Program-made: the position numbers and the translations under genes
Assembly: GCA_963835085.1 (NCBI GenBank)
Contig: CAWIED010000002.1
Span: 1-64,000, forward strand
Direction of reading: 5' to 3'
Length of the DNA: 64,000 bases
Source: JBDIAG01 sp963835085
Lineage (GTDB): Bacteria > Actinomycetota > Actinomycetes > Actinomycetales > CAWJMD01
The notes under the pieces: generated by a model
What the model was told of the DNA's origin: nothing
The model's database searches: none
What the model saw: the letters and a program-made list of their open reading frames with translations, nothing else
Shown: piece after piece, positions 54,959-63,749 of the stretch
Layout of the letters: the number at the start of each line of letters is the position of its first letter
Position numbering within the stretch: the first letter of the stretch is position 1

Positions 54959-55810
54959 TCAGCTGCCAATCTCGGTACGGACGGCGAACAACTCCGGAAA
55001 CAGTTGCAGATCGAGGGCTTTGCGCAGGAATTCGACGCCGGACGAGCCGCCGGTACCCGGTTTCCAGCCGATGGTGCGGGTCACCGTCCGTAAGTGCCTG
55101 AACCTCCAGAGCTGGAAGTTGTCCTCCAGGTCGACGAGCTCCTCGCAGGCCTCGTAGACGTCCCAGTTCGCCTCGGCGTTCTCGTAGACGGTCTTGAACA
55201 CCTGAACCAGCTCGGACGAGAGCACGTGCGCCTTGGTGACATCGCGTTCAAGCACGTCGACCGGGATGGCGTAGCCACGCCGGGCAAGGCAGCGGAGGAA
55301 CTCGTCGTACAGACTCGGGGCTTCGAGCAGTTCCTTGAGCAGCGCGTAGGCCTCGGGGTCGTGCCGATGTACCCGCAGCATGCCCGCGTGCTTGTTGCCG
55401 AGCACGAACTCGACGGCCCGGTACTGCCACGACTGGAAGCCCGACGACTTGCCGAGGAAGCCACGGAACTGGGCGTACTCGGTGGGGGTCAGGGTGGCCA
55501 GCACCGACCACTGTTCCACGAGGGTGCGCTGGATGTGCTTGACCCGCGCCACCCGCTTCAGAGCGATCCGCATCTCGTCGTGTGCGAGCCGGTCGGCGGC
55601 CGAGCGCAGTTCGTGCAGAATGAGTTTCAACCAGAGCTCGGAGGTCTGGTGCTGGATGATGAACAGCAGTTCGTCGTGGTGTGGTGGTCGGCTCACCGGA
55701 TTCTGCGCGGCCAGCAGAGTGTCGAGCGACAGGTACCTGCTGTAGGTCAGGTCGTCCGCCAGATCAGTGTGTACGCCTGGCTCGATCGGACGTGTGTTGT
55801 CACTCGTCAT
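54959..55810 (-). CDS. kynA: Tryptophan 2,3-dioxygenase
   Basis: This 283-residue haem enzyme opens the indole ring of tryptophan. The substrate-site motif FIIQHQTSELWLKLILHEL has the conserved His54, FLGKSSGFQSWQYRAVEF is diagnostic, the haem-ligand His is in FRHLRTVTRTIG (His239), and the GTGGSSG loop follows. It is the first gene of the kynA-kynU-hydrolase operon. A perfect 14-bp palindrome sits just upstream of the ribosome-binding site. Confidence 0.96.
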   Translation of the reverse strand: MTSDNTRPIEPGVHTDLADDLTYSRYLSLDTLLAAQNPVSRPPHHDELLFIIQHQTSELWLKLILHELRSAADRLAHDEMRIALKRVARVKHIQRTLVEQWSVLATLTPTEYAQFRGFLGKSSGFQSWQYRAVEFVLGNKHAGMLRVHRHDPEAYALLKELLEAPSLYDEFLRCLARRGYAIPVDVLERDVTKAHVLSSELVQVFKTVYENAEANWDVYEACEELVDLEDNFQLWRFRHLRTVTRTIGWKPGTGGSSGVEFLRKALDLQLFPELFAVRTEIGS

Positions 55811-55825
55811 GATGGATCCTCTCCT

Positions 55826-55839
55826 GCGGAGCGCTCCGC
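55826..55839. promoter_or_regulatory. 14-bp palindrome upstream of kynA
   Basis: GCGGAGCGCTCCGC is perfectly self-complementary and lies 16 bases before the kynA start, next to the AGGAGAGGATC ribosome-binding region on the minus strand. It could be an operator or an RNA stem that limits ribosome access. No known regulator gene is adjacent. Confidence 0.4.
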
Positions 55840-55998
55840 CCCTCCCAGTGTGTCAGCACCCGTCCAGACCAGTCCCTCATGCCGTCCGGCTACGTTTGCG
55901 GCGATTGTCGTAAAGCGGCATAGGCCACTTCGGTCGACTTCGATCACGAACTATCGAATGCGGCAACATGCGCTGATTACGGCACTTACCTTCCGAAT

Positions 55999-58101
55999 AT
56001 GTCGTGTGTTCCGCAAGCCTCGTCCCCGCGATCGCATCGGCCCTTGCACATGCCCGCCGTGCGGAGGGCTCAGCTGCTATTGGCTCTGCTGGTCTCGATC
56101 CTGGTGAGCGGGCTCGTGCCGCCGGCACCCGCACAGGCGGCGGGCGAGATCGTGCCGGTGGGCGCCGATGGCACCATCCGGCTCGACGGGCTCGGGTGGG
56201 GACACGGGGTCGGAATGTCGCAGTACGGAGCGCTCGGCGGGGCGAATGCCGGCGCCAACGCGAAGGCCATCGCCGCCGCCTACTTCCCCGGAACGGTGCT
56301 GTCGGCTGCCCCGAGCCAACCGGTGCGGGTGCTGCTCAGCCGGTGGGACGGGCTGTCGTCGTGCACGTCGCAGCCGCCGGGAGCCGACCCGTGCGGGCAG
56401 GTGGCCTTCGAGGCCGGTCTGGTGATGACCAACGTCGCCTCCGGTGCACAGGTCGCGGTGCCGAGCACCATTGCAGGGCGAGCGGTCACAGCCGTGGGCG
56501 TGGGTGCGGGGTCGGTCGGGTTGACGCTGTGGGCCCGGGCCGGCACGTGGCAGCCCTTGGCGAGCGGCGTGCAACTCACCGGCCCGATCGACATCACCGC
56601 GCCCGACGGCACGGTGAGCGTCCGCGTCGGATCGGGCGATCATGCCTACCGCGGCGCGCTGAGGATCGTGCGTGCCTCCGCGACGACGATCCAGCGCATC
56701 AATGTCGTTCCCCTGGAGGACTACCTGCTCGGTGTGGTTCCGGAAGAGATGCCGGCGTCGTGGCCGGCCTCGGCCGTGCAGGCGCAGGGAGTGGCGGCCC
56801 GCACGTACGCGGCCGCTGCGATGCATAGCGCCGGGTCACGGGCCTACGACCTATGCGACACCACGTCGTGCCAGGTGTACGGGGGCGTCGGCTCCGAGCA
56901 GCCGGCGGCAACGACCAAGCTTCGCTCGGCGACGCCCGCAGACGTGCGGGGCCAGATCCTGACCAGCGGCGGCACCCCGGTCACGGCCTTCTTCAGCTCC
57001 TCGAACGGTGGCTTCACCGTGTCCGGAGGAGCGTCGTACCTGCCGGCCAAGGCCGACGGTTGGGATCCGCAAAGCGCTTGGACGCGAACCGTTTCCGGTT
57101 CGTGTCTGGCCGCGAAGTATCCCGGACGTGGCTCGTTGACCCAGCTCGTGGTGCTCGCTCGCGACGGCAACGGCTCCTTCGGTGGCCGGGTCACGAGCCT
57201 GCGCCTGGACTTCACCGGCGGTTCGGTGACGATCGGCTCGGGAAGCTCGCCGATGTCGAGCGATGCGGCGATCAGAGGTTCGATGAGCGGCTGTGGAGAC
57301 TCCGGCGGGCTGAAGTCGTCGCTGTGGCGGGCCAGCAGCACGGCTCCTCCCACGGGACCGGGGGTGCTCTCGCCCGGGCAGTCGGTGGCCTCCGGCGCCT
57401 CGTTCGTGTCCGCGACCGGACAGTTCCGGGTGACGGTCGACGCGAGCGGGCCCGGCCTGGTGCTGCGCAGCAGAACCTGCCCGGACGTCACGCTGGCCAA
57501 GACGTCGGCCGGGCCGTCCACCCTCGTGATGCAAGGGGACGGAAACCTCGTGCTGTACGGGCCGTCGGGTGACACCTGGAGTTCCGGCACCTGGGGACAC
57601 CCGGGGGCCTACGCGGTGATGCAGGGCGACGCGAACCTCGTGGTCTACGGGTTGAACGGTGTTCCGCTGTGGGGTTCAGGGACGAGTTGCCAGGCCGCCA
57701 TGTCGTATGAGGATCCCAGTGGGTACGTGAAGACAAGTGCGCCGAATCAGGCTGTGCTGCAGCCTGGGGACTCGATGTTCAGCCTCGACCGGTCGACCAT
57801 GCTGGCGATGCAGACGGACGGGAACCTCGTGCTCTACAAGAGCTCCAAAGCGCTGTGGGCAACCGGTACGTATGGAAATCCCGGCGCTTTTGCCGTGCTG
57901 CAGTGGGACGGGAACCTCGTGGTCTATGGGTCGGGGCGGGCAGTGTTCGCCTCGGGAACCTGGTCTCCGGCGAGCGCCGCAGGCGTTACCGGGGAAACCC
58001 GGCTGGCTGTCGATCCCGGCCGGATCGGCATCGTCCGAACCCTGCGGGACCGGAACAGCGGAGCTGTCGTCTCTGCAACGACGCAGTGGGTCAAGCCGTA
58101 A
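55999..58101 (+). CDS. SpoIID/LytB-domain protein with B-lectin repeats
   Basis: The product has up to 700 residues. A signal peptide (LLLALLVSILVSGLVPPAPAQA) leads into a SpoIID region: GLGWGHGVGMSQYGALGG, INVVPLEDYLLGVVPEEMPASWP, QAQGVAARTYAAAAM and TAFFSSSNGGFT. The C-terminal third has B-lectin motifs of the QxDxNxVxY kind (MQGDGNLVLYG, MQTDGNLVLYK, LQWDGNLVVYG). SpoIID-type domains act on peptidoglycan glycan strands, and the lectin part could bind mannose-like sugars. It is likely a wall-remodelling or amidase-enhancer-like exoprotein. The start could also be ATG 56050, nearer the signal. Confidence 0.85.
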   Translation: MSCVPQASSPRSHRPLHMPAVRRAQLLLALLVSILVSGLVPPAPAQAAGEIVPVGADGTIRLDGLGWGHGVGMSQYGALGGANAGANAKAIAAAYFPGTVLSAAPSQPVRVLLSRWDGLSSCTSQPPGADPCGQVAFEAGLVMTNVASGAQVAVPSTIAGRAVTAVGVGAGSVGLTLWARAGTWQPLASGVQLTGPIDITAPDGTVSVRVGSGDHAYRGALRIVRASATTIQRINVVPLEDYLLGVVPEEMPASWPASAVQAQGVAARTYAAAAMHSAGSRAYDLCDTTSCQVYGGVGSEQPAATTKLRSATPADVRGQILTSGGTPVTAFFSSSNGGFTVSGGASYLPAKADGWDPQSAWTRTVSGSCLAAKYPGRGSLTQLVVLARDGNGSFGGRVTSLRLDFTGGSVTIGSGSSPMSSDAAIRGSMSGCGDSGGLKSSLWRASSTAPPTGPGVLSPGQSVASGASFVSATGQFRVTVDASGPGLVLRSRTCPDVTLAKTSAGPSTLVMQGDGNLVLYGPSGDTWSSGTWGHPGAYAVMQGDANLVVYGLNGVPLWGSGTSCQAAMSYEDPSGYVKTSAPNQAVLQPGDSMFSLDRSTMLAMQTDGNLVLYKSSKALWATGTYGNPGAFAVLQWDGNLVVYGSGRAVFASGTWSPASAAGVTGETRLAVDPGRIGIVRTLRDRNSGAVVSATTQWVKP

Positions 58102-58141
58102 GGGAGGCAGCGGCCTCAACCGGACGCAATCCCGACGGGCG

Positions 58142-58330
58142 CGACGCGCTCGTCCAGTTCGCCCGGAGTTGCTGCAGCGCGTCGCAACCGACGTCCCGGA
58201 CCTCGCCTATGAAGAGGCGAACCTGTTCACCCCACTGCGATTGGGCGACGTCGCCAAGCACATCGGCCTGTCGACCTCCTCGACCTCGCGGCTCTTCACC
58301 CGAGCCACCGGAGCTGGGTTCTCACAGTGA
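58142..58330 (+). pseudogene. Remnant of an AraC-family regulator
   Basis: About 60 codons end with EEANLFTPLRLGDVAKHIGL and STSSTSRLFTRATGAGFS, which matches the first helix-turn-helix of an AraC DNA-binding domain (typically LRLEDVARHVGLSPSYLSRLFKRETG). The frame stops at 58330 before the second helix-turn-helix, and no sensor domain or start is visible upstream, where the SpoIID gene ends. It is a decayed fragment. Confidence 0.6.
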
Positions 58331-58414
58331 GCCCACTACGGCTCGCCGACGACGGTGCTCGCGTCCTGGCTGGCCCGCCCACCGTCCGTTGACGGGTGGC
58401 GGGCCAGGCGGAGG

Positions 58415-59152
58415 CTAGCTCAGATGCCGGGCGAAGAACCCTGCCGCGTCCTCTCCGGCGAACGCCGGGACGCCGGTGTGCCCGCCCATGTTGGCGTGCA
58501 GGCTCTTCTCCGGGGAGCCGAAGGCATCGAACAGGTCCAGCGCCGCCTGCCTGTCGTTGCCTTCGTCGTCCCATTGCAGCAGGACATGGAGCGGAATGGT
58601 GACCTGCCGGGCCTCATCGAAGATGGCGCGGGGTACGAAGCTCCCGGCGAACAGGCCCGCGGCCGCGATGCGCGGCTCCACCACCGCCAACCGGACGCCG
58701 ATGGAGATCACCCCTCCGGAATATCCGACCGGGCCGCCGATCTCCGGCAATGCGAGGAGGGCGTCCAGTGCGGCCTGCCATTCCGGGACCGCCTGCTCGA
58801 CCAGCGGCAGGACCAGCCGGTCGATGACCTCAGCGCTGACCGGTTCGCCGGCTCCCAGCGCGCCGCGCAAATCGGCGCGAGCCTCCTCGAGGGCAGCCAG
58901 CCGTGGCCGGTCGCCGCCTCCCGGAAGCTCGATGGTCGCCGCAGCGAAGCCGTCCGTTGTGGCGTGCCGGGCTCGGGCGACCAGCCGGGGGTACATCTGT
59001 CGTAGTCCGCCGGGATGGCCGAGCAGGATGAGCGGGACAGGTGTCGAGGCGGACTCGGGCGTCCACAGGATGCCCGGAATCTCACCGAGAGTGAAGTCGC
59101 GTTCGATGACGCCATCGCTGAGACGCGGTTCAGAAGTGAACTTGAAGTGCAT
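58415..59152 (-). CDS. Alpha/beta hydrolase, dienelactone-hydrolase-like
   Basis: This 245-residue protein has the alpha/beta-hydrolase pattern: ILLGHPGGLRQMYP for the oxyanion region, GYSGGVISIGVRLAV as a nucleophile-elbow-like segment, IPLHVLLQWDDEGND with the acid residue, and MGGHTGVPAF for the His. The nucleophile position reads G-Y-S-G-G, as in dienelactone-hydrolase relatives. The substrate is unknown. A 16-codon ORF with a very strong ribosome-binding site lies 45 bases upstream. Confidence 0.78.
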   Translation of the reverse strand: MHFKFTSEPRLSDGVIERDFTLGEIPGILWTPESASTPVPLILLGHPGGLRQMYPRLVARARHATTDGFAAATIELPGGGDRPRLAALEEARADLRGALGAGEPVSAEVIDRLVLPLVEQAVPEWQAALDALLALPEIGGPVGYSGGVISIGVRLAVVEPRIAAAGLFAGSFVPRAIFDEARQVTIPLHVLLQWDDEGNDRQAALDLFDAFGSPEKSLHANMGGHTGVPAFAGEDAAGFFARHLS

Positions 59153-59197
59153 GGTCGTGCCTTTCGGGAGTGCGCTTGAATGGCGCTCCCGGACGAC

Positions 59198-59248
59198 CTA
59201 TCGCCCGACCGTGACTCCAGAGGGGAGCACCCACGTCGATTCGTTCAT
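59198..59248 (-). CDS. 16-residue leader-type ORF upstream of the hydrolase gene
   Basis: The minus strand reads GGAGGTGAT, then four bases, then ATG, and encodes MNESTWVLPSGVTVGR before TAG. The ribosome-binding site is close to a perfect match to the 16S 3' end, much stronger than that of most genes in this window. The ORF ends 45 bases before the hydrolase start. It may be a leader peptide that controls the hydrolase by translation. A longer open frame to 59413 exists but has no such start signal. Confidence 0.5.
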   Translation of the reverse strand: MNESTWVLPSGVTVGR

Positions 59249-59496
59249 GGGTATCACCTCCTCGCTGTGTTGCACGGACTCACCAAGTCTAGCAATGGTC
59301 GTCGTGGTCCGTTGCCGTTGTTGGGGGCGGCGTACGGCAATACCGCTGGGTCCGGCGGAGGGCGCCCCCGGCTCAACGGGCCACGCCAGGTCCTCCGACT
59401 TCTGGAGATTCACGCTGACCCTCTAGTCCGTCCCCGCCTGGGCCTAGCGCATATTTCGGCACCTGGGCCGTGAGCAGACCCGGCGGCCCCAACGAC

Positions 59497-59525
59497 AAAG
59501 CCCCAGGTCAAAGACCTGGGGCTTT
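59497..59525 (-). terminator. Rho-independent terminator after tRNA-Leu
   Basis: AAAGCCCCAGGTC (59497-59509) pairs perfectly with GACCTGGGGCTTT (59513-59525) around an AAA loop. On the minus strand it begins three bases after the tRNA end and closes with CTTTGTCGTT. The A and T ends let it work in both directions. Confidence 0.88.
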
Positions 59526-59528
59526 CTG

Positions 59529-59612
59529 TGCGCGAGGGGGGAGTTGAACCCCCACGCCCTTTCGGGCACACGGACCTGAACCGTGCGCGTCTGCCTATTC
59601 CGCCACTCGCGC
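59529..59612 (-). tRNA. tRNA-Leu (anticodon CAG)
   Basis: The minus strand folds as a class II tRNA. The acceptor stem GCGCGAG (59612-59606) pairs with CTCGCGC (59536-59530). The anticodon stem ACGG/CCGT encloses TTCAGGT with anticodon CAG. A variable arm TGCCCGAAAGGGCG follows, then the T-loop GGTTCAACTCC. The D-loop has TGGCGGAATAGGCAGA, the leucine type. It is 84 nt with discriminator A at 59529; the genome does not encode a full CCA after it. Confidence 0.96.
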
Positions 59613-59724
59613 CAGACCTCGTAGAGGTTACCACCTCGTCGGCCCTATCCCCGACCGCCTTGGACCCCATGAGACTCGGCCCGCACCCCGAAAAGAGGAT
59701 GCGGGCCGATGACGGGGGGACGAC

Positions 59725-60987
59725 TCAGGCCTTGCTCCGCTCCTCGCGCAGTGCCGGCACGGCGAACAGCGCGGCGATCAACATCACCGAGACCACGGAC
59801 AGAGCGCGCAGCACCCCGAAGTGATCGCCCAGGAAACCGAGCAGCGGCGGGCCCGACAGGAAGGCCATGTACGCGATCGTGGAGACCACGCTCACCCGGG
59901 CGGCAGCCCGCTTGGGGTCGTCGGCCGCGGCGCTCATCCCCACCGGGAAGCCCAGCGAGGCGCCGAAGCCCCAGATGGCCGCGCCCACGAAGGCCACGGG
60001 GGAGTTGCCGAAGATCATCAACAGCGAACCGATTCCCGCGAGGATGAGAGTGCCCCGAACCACCGGAACCCGGCCGTAGCGATCGAGCAGGTGAGTACCG
60101 GCCAGGCGTCCCATGGTCATGAACATCAGGAACGTGGCCAGGCCGAGGATGCCGACCCACTCCGCCAGGTGGTGACCGTCGACGAACGCAATCGACAGCC
60201 AGTCGTTGGCGGAGCCTTCGGTGAAGGCCGACACCAGCATGACCAGGCCGATCAGCAGGACGCGGGGCTCGGTCCAGGCCGAGCGTGCCGGCCTGGCAGC
60301 CGGCTCGGCGGCTTCGGCTACGTCGCCGGCTGCCCGCTCGCTGGTCGGCTCGGGCTTGGCAGCCGTCGTTTCCGCCGGCAGGAACGAGCGCAGTGCGTAC
60401 ACGGTGAGCGCGAAGAGCAGGACGGCGACAACGCCAAAGTGCACCACCAGCGGCAGATTGATCGCGGCGAGCAGGGCCGCCACGAGAGCAGCCCCTACCG
60501 TGCCCAGGCTGAACGCCGCGTGAAAGCGCGGCATGATCGTGCGGCCCAGGCAGCGCTCTACCTCGGCGCCGTGGATGTTCATCGCGACATCCCACAACCC
60601 CATGCCCAGGCACATGAGGAAGAGGATCATGCCGGTGAGCACCGCGGAGCCGGTGAACGAGACGGCAGCACCGATGAGGGCCAGGCCACCGAGCAGCAGG
60701 CAGGCACCGATCAGGCAGGTCTTGGCGGCGCCGAGCCGTTCCACCGCCCTGCCCGCCAGAGGCAGGCCGAGCAGTGAACCCACCGAACCGGCGAGCAGCA
60801 GCAGGCCCAGCTGACCGGGGGTGAGATCGAGGGCGGCTCGCGTGGTGGGGATTCGTCCCGCCCATGATGCAAACGCCAAGCCGGTGACCGCGAACACCAG
60901 GGCGGTGGCGACCTTGGCGCGTTCGAGTCGCGCCACGTCAGGCCCCTCCTCCCGGGTTGGAGTCGGCTTGCCGATTACCTCGGACAT
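59725..60987 (-). CDS. MFS transporter
   Basis: This 420-residue protein has 12 predicted helices and a central hydrophilic loop rich in Glu, Ala and Pro. Family marks are FASWAGRIPTTRAAL and LLGLPLAGRAVERLGAAKT in the first half, and GRLAGTHLLDRYGR and FGFGASLGFPVGMSAAADDP in the second. This is the FucP/NarK-like set with the WAGRIPxxR motif, often sugar- or unknown-substrate carriers. It is divergent from a LacI-type regulator and shares its double operator, so a carbohydrate-like inducer is likely. Confidence 0.87.
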   Translation of the reverse strand: MSEVIGKPTPTREEGPDVARLERAKVATALVFAVTGLAFASWAGRIPTTRAALDLTPGQLGLLLLAGSVGSLLGLPLAGRAVERLGAAKTCLIGACLLLGGLALIGAAVSFTGSAVLTGMILFLMCLGMGLWDVAMNIHGAEVERCLGRTIMPRFHAAFSLGTVGAALVAALLAAINLPLVVHFGVVAVLLFALTVYALRSFLPAETTAAKPEPTSERAAGDVAEAAEPAARPARSAWTEPRVLLIGLVMLVSAFTEGSANDWLSIAFVDGHHLAEWVGILGLATFLMFMTMGRLAGTHLLDRYGRVPVVRGTLILAGIGSLLMIFGNSPVAFVGAAIWGFGASLGFPVGMSAAADDPKRAAARVSVVSTIAYMAFLSGPPLLGFLGDHFGVLRALSVVSVMLIAALFAVPALREERSKA

Positions 60988-61087
60988 CTCCTCGTACCTC
61001 TCACTGTGAAAGCTTGGAATCGCCTCGGCTGAGCCAGGAGCTGGGCGCTCCGGTCGAGGCAGGGCCGGTCTAGTTCTCGTCGGCGAC

Positions 61088-61122
61088 TCGAATCGATTCG
61101 ACTCGAATCGATTCGATATACT
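61088..61122. promoter_or_regulatory. Doubled LacI operator and -10 box
   Basis: The 14-bp palindrome TCGAATCGATTCGA occurs twice in tandem (61088-61101 and 61103-61116). TATACT at 61117-61122 follows as a -10 box, seven bases before the LacI start, so that message is probably leaderless. The sites lie between the regulator and the divergent MFS gene and should control both. Confidence 0.82.
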
Positions 61123-61129
61123 GCCTCAC

Positions 61130-62254
61130 ATGCCCTCAGCCGGTCAACCCGAACGGCCAAGCGTGCGCCGTCCCACCTTGAGATCGGTGGCGCACGCCGC
61201 GGGATGCTCGCCGTCCACCGCCTCCTTGGTGTTCTCGGGCAACGGGCCCGTCGCCGAGGCCACCCGGGCTCGGGTGCTCGCGGCGGCGGAACAGCTGGGT
61301 TATGCGGGGCCAGATCCGCTGGCCGCCTCGCTGCGCCGCGGGCGCGCCGACGTGGTGGGCGTGGTGGTTGAAGGAAAAGTGCAGTTCGCCTTTCGCGACC
61401 CGTATGCGCTCACGGTGGCTGACGGGCTGGCCGCCGAGCTCGACGAGCTGCCCGCAGGCATGCTGCTGCTCTCGCAGGATCCTGCCGACCCGTCCGGTCT
61501 GCTCGAACGGCTCCGCAGCACGGCCCTCGACGCGGTGGTGTTCTTCGGCTGCGGCCGGCGCGACAACGTGCTCGTGCCTCACCTGCGGGCGCGCGGGGTA
61601 CCAATGGTGGCCATGGGCGCGCCCTATGCGGAATCGGTCGTGAACGTCGACGTGGACAACCGGGCGGCGATGCACGGCGTCGCTGCCCATCTGCGTTCGC
61701 TCGGACACGAGCGGCTTGCGGTGCTGGCCCTGCCGCTGCTGGCCGGGGACGATCGGCGGCCGGAAGGGCCGGCACGCCCGCTGGGTCAGGTGCTGATCGA
61801 GGTCGATTCGGCTGCCGTCGGCGGCTATCAAGACGTGGTCGAACGGATCCGGGGACTGCTCGATGTGCTACCCCCCGAGGTGCCGACGGTGGTGGCCCGA
61901 GGCACCGACGTGGCGTTCGGCGCCGCCGCCATCGCTTCCTTACTCGATCTGCCGACTCACGAACGCCCCACAGCTGTGATCGCGCTCTCCGATCTGTTGG
62001 CGATGGGCGTCGTCAGGGCGGCCTCCGACCGCGGGCTTTGCGTGCCTGACGACGTGAGCGTCACGGGATTCGACGGGGTTCCGCTGCCTTGGTGGCAGGG
62101 GGCGTTGACGACCGTGGTGCAGCCGGGCGTCGACAAGGGCGCCCTGGCCGGACGGCTGGTGCGCGCTGCCCTGGACGGCGAGCCGACCAAGTCGGTCGTT
62201 CTGCCGACGACCTTCCGGGTCGGCACCTCTTCAAGCAGACCACGCGGCGAGTAG
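61130..62254 (+). CDS. LacI-family transcriptional regulator
   Basis: This 374-residue regulator has a LacI helix-turn-helix (PTLRSVAHAAGCSPSTASLVFSGN, then LAAAEQLGYAG) and a periplasmic-binding-type sensor domain with VVGVVVEGKVQF, NVDVDNRAAMHGVAAHLRSLGHERLAVL, ALSDLLAMGVVRAASDRGLCVPDDVSVTGFDGVPL and LTTVVQP. It should repress itself and the divergent MFS gene through the doubled palindrome. The inducer is not evident. No enzyme genes for sugar breakdown are adjacent. Confidence 0.92.
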   Translation: MPSAGQPERPSVRRPTLRSVAHAAGCSPSTASLVFSGNGPVAEATRARVLAAAEQLGYAGPDPLAASLRRGRADVVGVVVEGKVQFAFRDPYALTVADGLAAELDELPAGMLLLSQDPADPSGLLERLRSTALDAVVFFGCGRRDNVLVPHLRARGVPMVAMGAPYAESVVNVDVDNRAAMHGVAAHLRSLGHERLAVLALPLLAGDDRRPEGPARPLGQVLIEVDSAAVGGYQDVVERIRGLLDVLPPEVPTVVARGTDVAFGAAAIASLLDLPTHERPTAVIALSDLLAMGVVRAASDRGLCVPDDVSVTGFDGVPLPWWQGALTTVVQPGVDKGALAGRLVRAALDGEPTKSVVLPTTFRVGTSSSRPRGE

Positions 62255-62380
62255 GCCGCCGAGCCGGGCTGAACGGCATGGGTCGTCGAACTGTGACGTT
62301 GTTAGCTGGGGTGTCACCAAGGTGGCGACGAATGGGCGAAGAACGTGACAGTTGGAGGCGCGATCGGGTTGGCTGGCGCT

Positions 62381-63046
62381 CTACTTGCGGCCCTCCGCGA
62401 CCTGACAGATGCGCTTCGGCGTGAGGCCAGTCAAGGTGGCCAAGCACGTGGCATCGTGGCCAAGCAGCAACCCCTCTCTGATCACTTCGCGCCAGCCGAG
62501 GTCGGCTTGTTCGGCTTTGGCCTGAGCCGACTTGCGAGCCTGAGACACGAACCGAATCACGCGCGGCCAGTTGAATGGCAATACGGAAGACGGGAGCTCC
62601 GGATCCCTGTCTTCGTCGAGGTTCGTGATCCACCAACCGTTCTGCTCCAAGGTGGTGGACTGGTCTACTTCCAAGGGGTACTCAGCGACGAGCACTCCGT
62701 CCGCCGACTCGACCACCAGGCTCGCCCGGGAACGTCGAGCGAGAAATCTGGGGGCGGCTCTGTGGATCGGGAAGTAGTTCGCGCCCCGTGGCCCGTCCGA
62801 ACGTTCCCAACCGGATTCACGAAGCCTGTCCATCGTGTGCCGCTGCAATTTCACCTGCCGCTGGATCGCCTCGTGCTCAGCGAGGTCGGTCCCGCCTCCC
62901 CATGACAACACGGCCCGCTCGCCCAGCTCGTCCCAGGGAGCCTCCGGATCCACGTCGCCCGGCACCACCATGCCCTCCCACCTCCGAACCCCGTCGATCT
63001 CCTTTTCGCGAATGACCGCCCAATGCGACCCGTCTTGAGAACTCAT
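62381..63046 (-). CDS. Protein of unknown function with C-terminal HTH-like segment
   Basis: The product has 221 residues and I do not recognise a family. A Trp- and Glu-rich N-terminal part (WAVIREKEIDGVRRWEGMVV) is followed by a helical stretch (AEHEAIQRQVKLQRHTMDRL) and a beta part with LVVESADGVLVAEYPLEVDQ. The last ~50 residues (GWREVIREGLLLGHDATCLATLTGLTPKRICQVA) look like a helix-turn-helix. No membrane segment or signal is seen. It is convergent with the LacI gene. Confidence 0.6.
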   Translation of the reverse strand: MSSQDGSHWAVIREKEIDGVRRWEGMVVPGDVDPEAPWDELGERAVLSWGGGTDLAEHEAIQRQVKLQRHTMDRLRESGWERSDGPRGANYFPIHRAAPRFLARRSRASLVVESADGVLVAEYPLEVDQSTTLEQNGWWITNLDEDRDPELPSSVLPFNWPRVIRFVSQARKSAQAKAEQADLGWREVIREGLLLGHDATCLATLTGLTPKRICQVAEGRK

Positions 63047-63127
63047 GAAGGCAGAGTAAACCGTGCTGGAATATCTGTCGGATTACATCCGGGACCGGTA
63101 TGAATACAGGTCACATTCGCAAATTGG

Positions 63128-63667
63128 TTAGCGGTGATAGCGACGGTAGCGACGCAGATTTTCAGCGATGTCTGCGCTGTGATGCTCCACCTCGTGCACG
63201 GCCTGAGCGGCCACCCACAGCAGCGTGCGGCTCGCCTCGCGAGGCCAGGGGTAGACCAGCCTCCGGCGCAACTCGAACGGCTCGAATCCTGCATAGCTGC
63301 GGTTGAAGAGTGAGGCGGCCACCTGAAGGTCGCAATCCAGCTCGCCGGCAGGGTCGTCCGCGTAGAAATGCTGCACCCGCACTTCGGAGAACATCGACGG
63401 CGGCTGCGGATTGTCGAGAACCAGACCGACGATCATCCGATCGCGCAGATTGAGTAGAACGTCGCGTACGTGACCCGCATATTCCAGACTCGTCCAACGC
63501 TGATCGTGCTCGCGCCAGGTGAGGCCCGGCAGGCTGAGCGTGGCGCGGATGTCGTGCACGCCCGCATCGATCCGCCGGAGGACGTCGGTCTCCGGCACCG
63601 CCTCCCAGACGAAACCGCACACCGGGCAGCTCTCGACGACGCTCAGCCTTCGTGGTGTGGTCGACAT
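63128..63667 (-). CDS. DinB-family protein
   Basis: This 179-residue four-helix-bundle protein has an N-terminal CPVCGFVWEAVP segment (a possible zinc site), then a DinB/DUF664-type core: LEYAGHVRDVLLNLRDRMIVGL, and AAQAVHEVEHHSADIAENL, with histidines placed for a metal site. Relatives include mycothiol-dependent enzymes. I start at ATG 63667, six bases after AAGGAGG; the longer open frame to 63979 covers the DnaA-box region. Confidence 0.8.
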   Translation of the reverse strand: MSTTPRRLSVVESCPVCGFVWEAVPETDVLRRIDAGVHDIRATLSLPGLTWREHDQRWTSLEYAGHVRDVLLNLRDRMIVGLVLDNPQPPSMFSEVRVQHFYADDPAGELDCDLQVAASLFNRSYAGFEPFELRRRLVYPWPREASRTLLWVAAQAVHEVEHHSADIAENLRRYRRYHR

Positions 63668-63749
63668 CTGGCGCCTCCTTCGCCAGCCAGGAGGGACTAC
63701 CCCTGGCCGTTGAGACCACACCTTGCCAGGGAGGTCGGACATCGCCTGG

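Noticed and set aside
59529..59612. Integration site for a mobile element at tRNA-Leu
   Set aside because: No integrase gene and no direct repeat of the tRNA 3' end is visible nearby.
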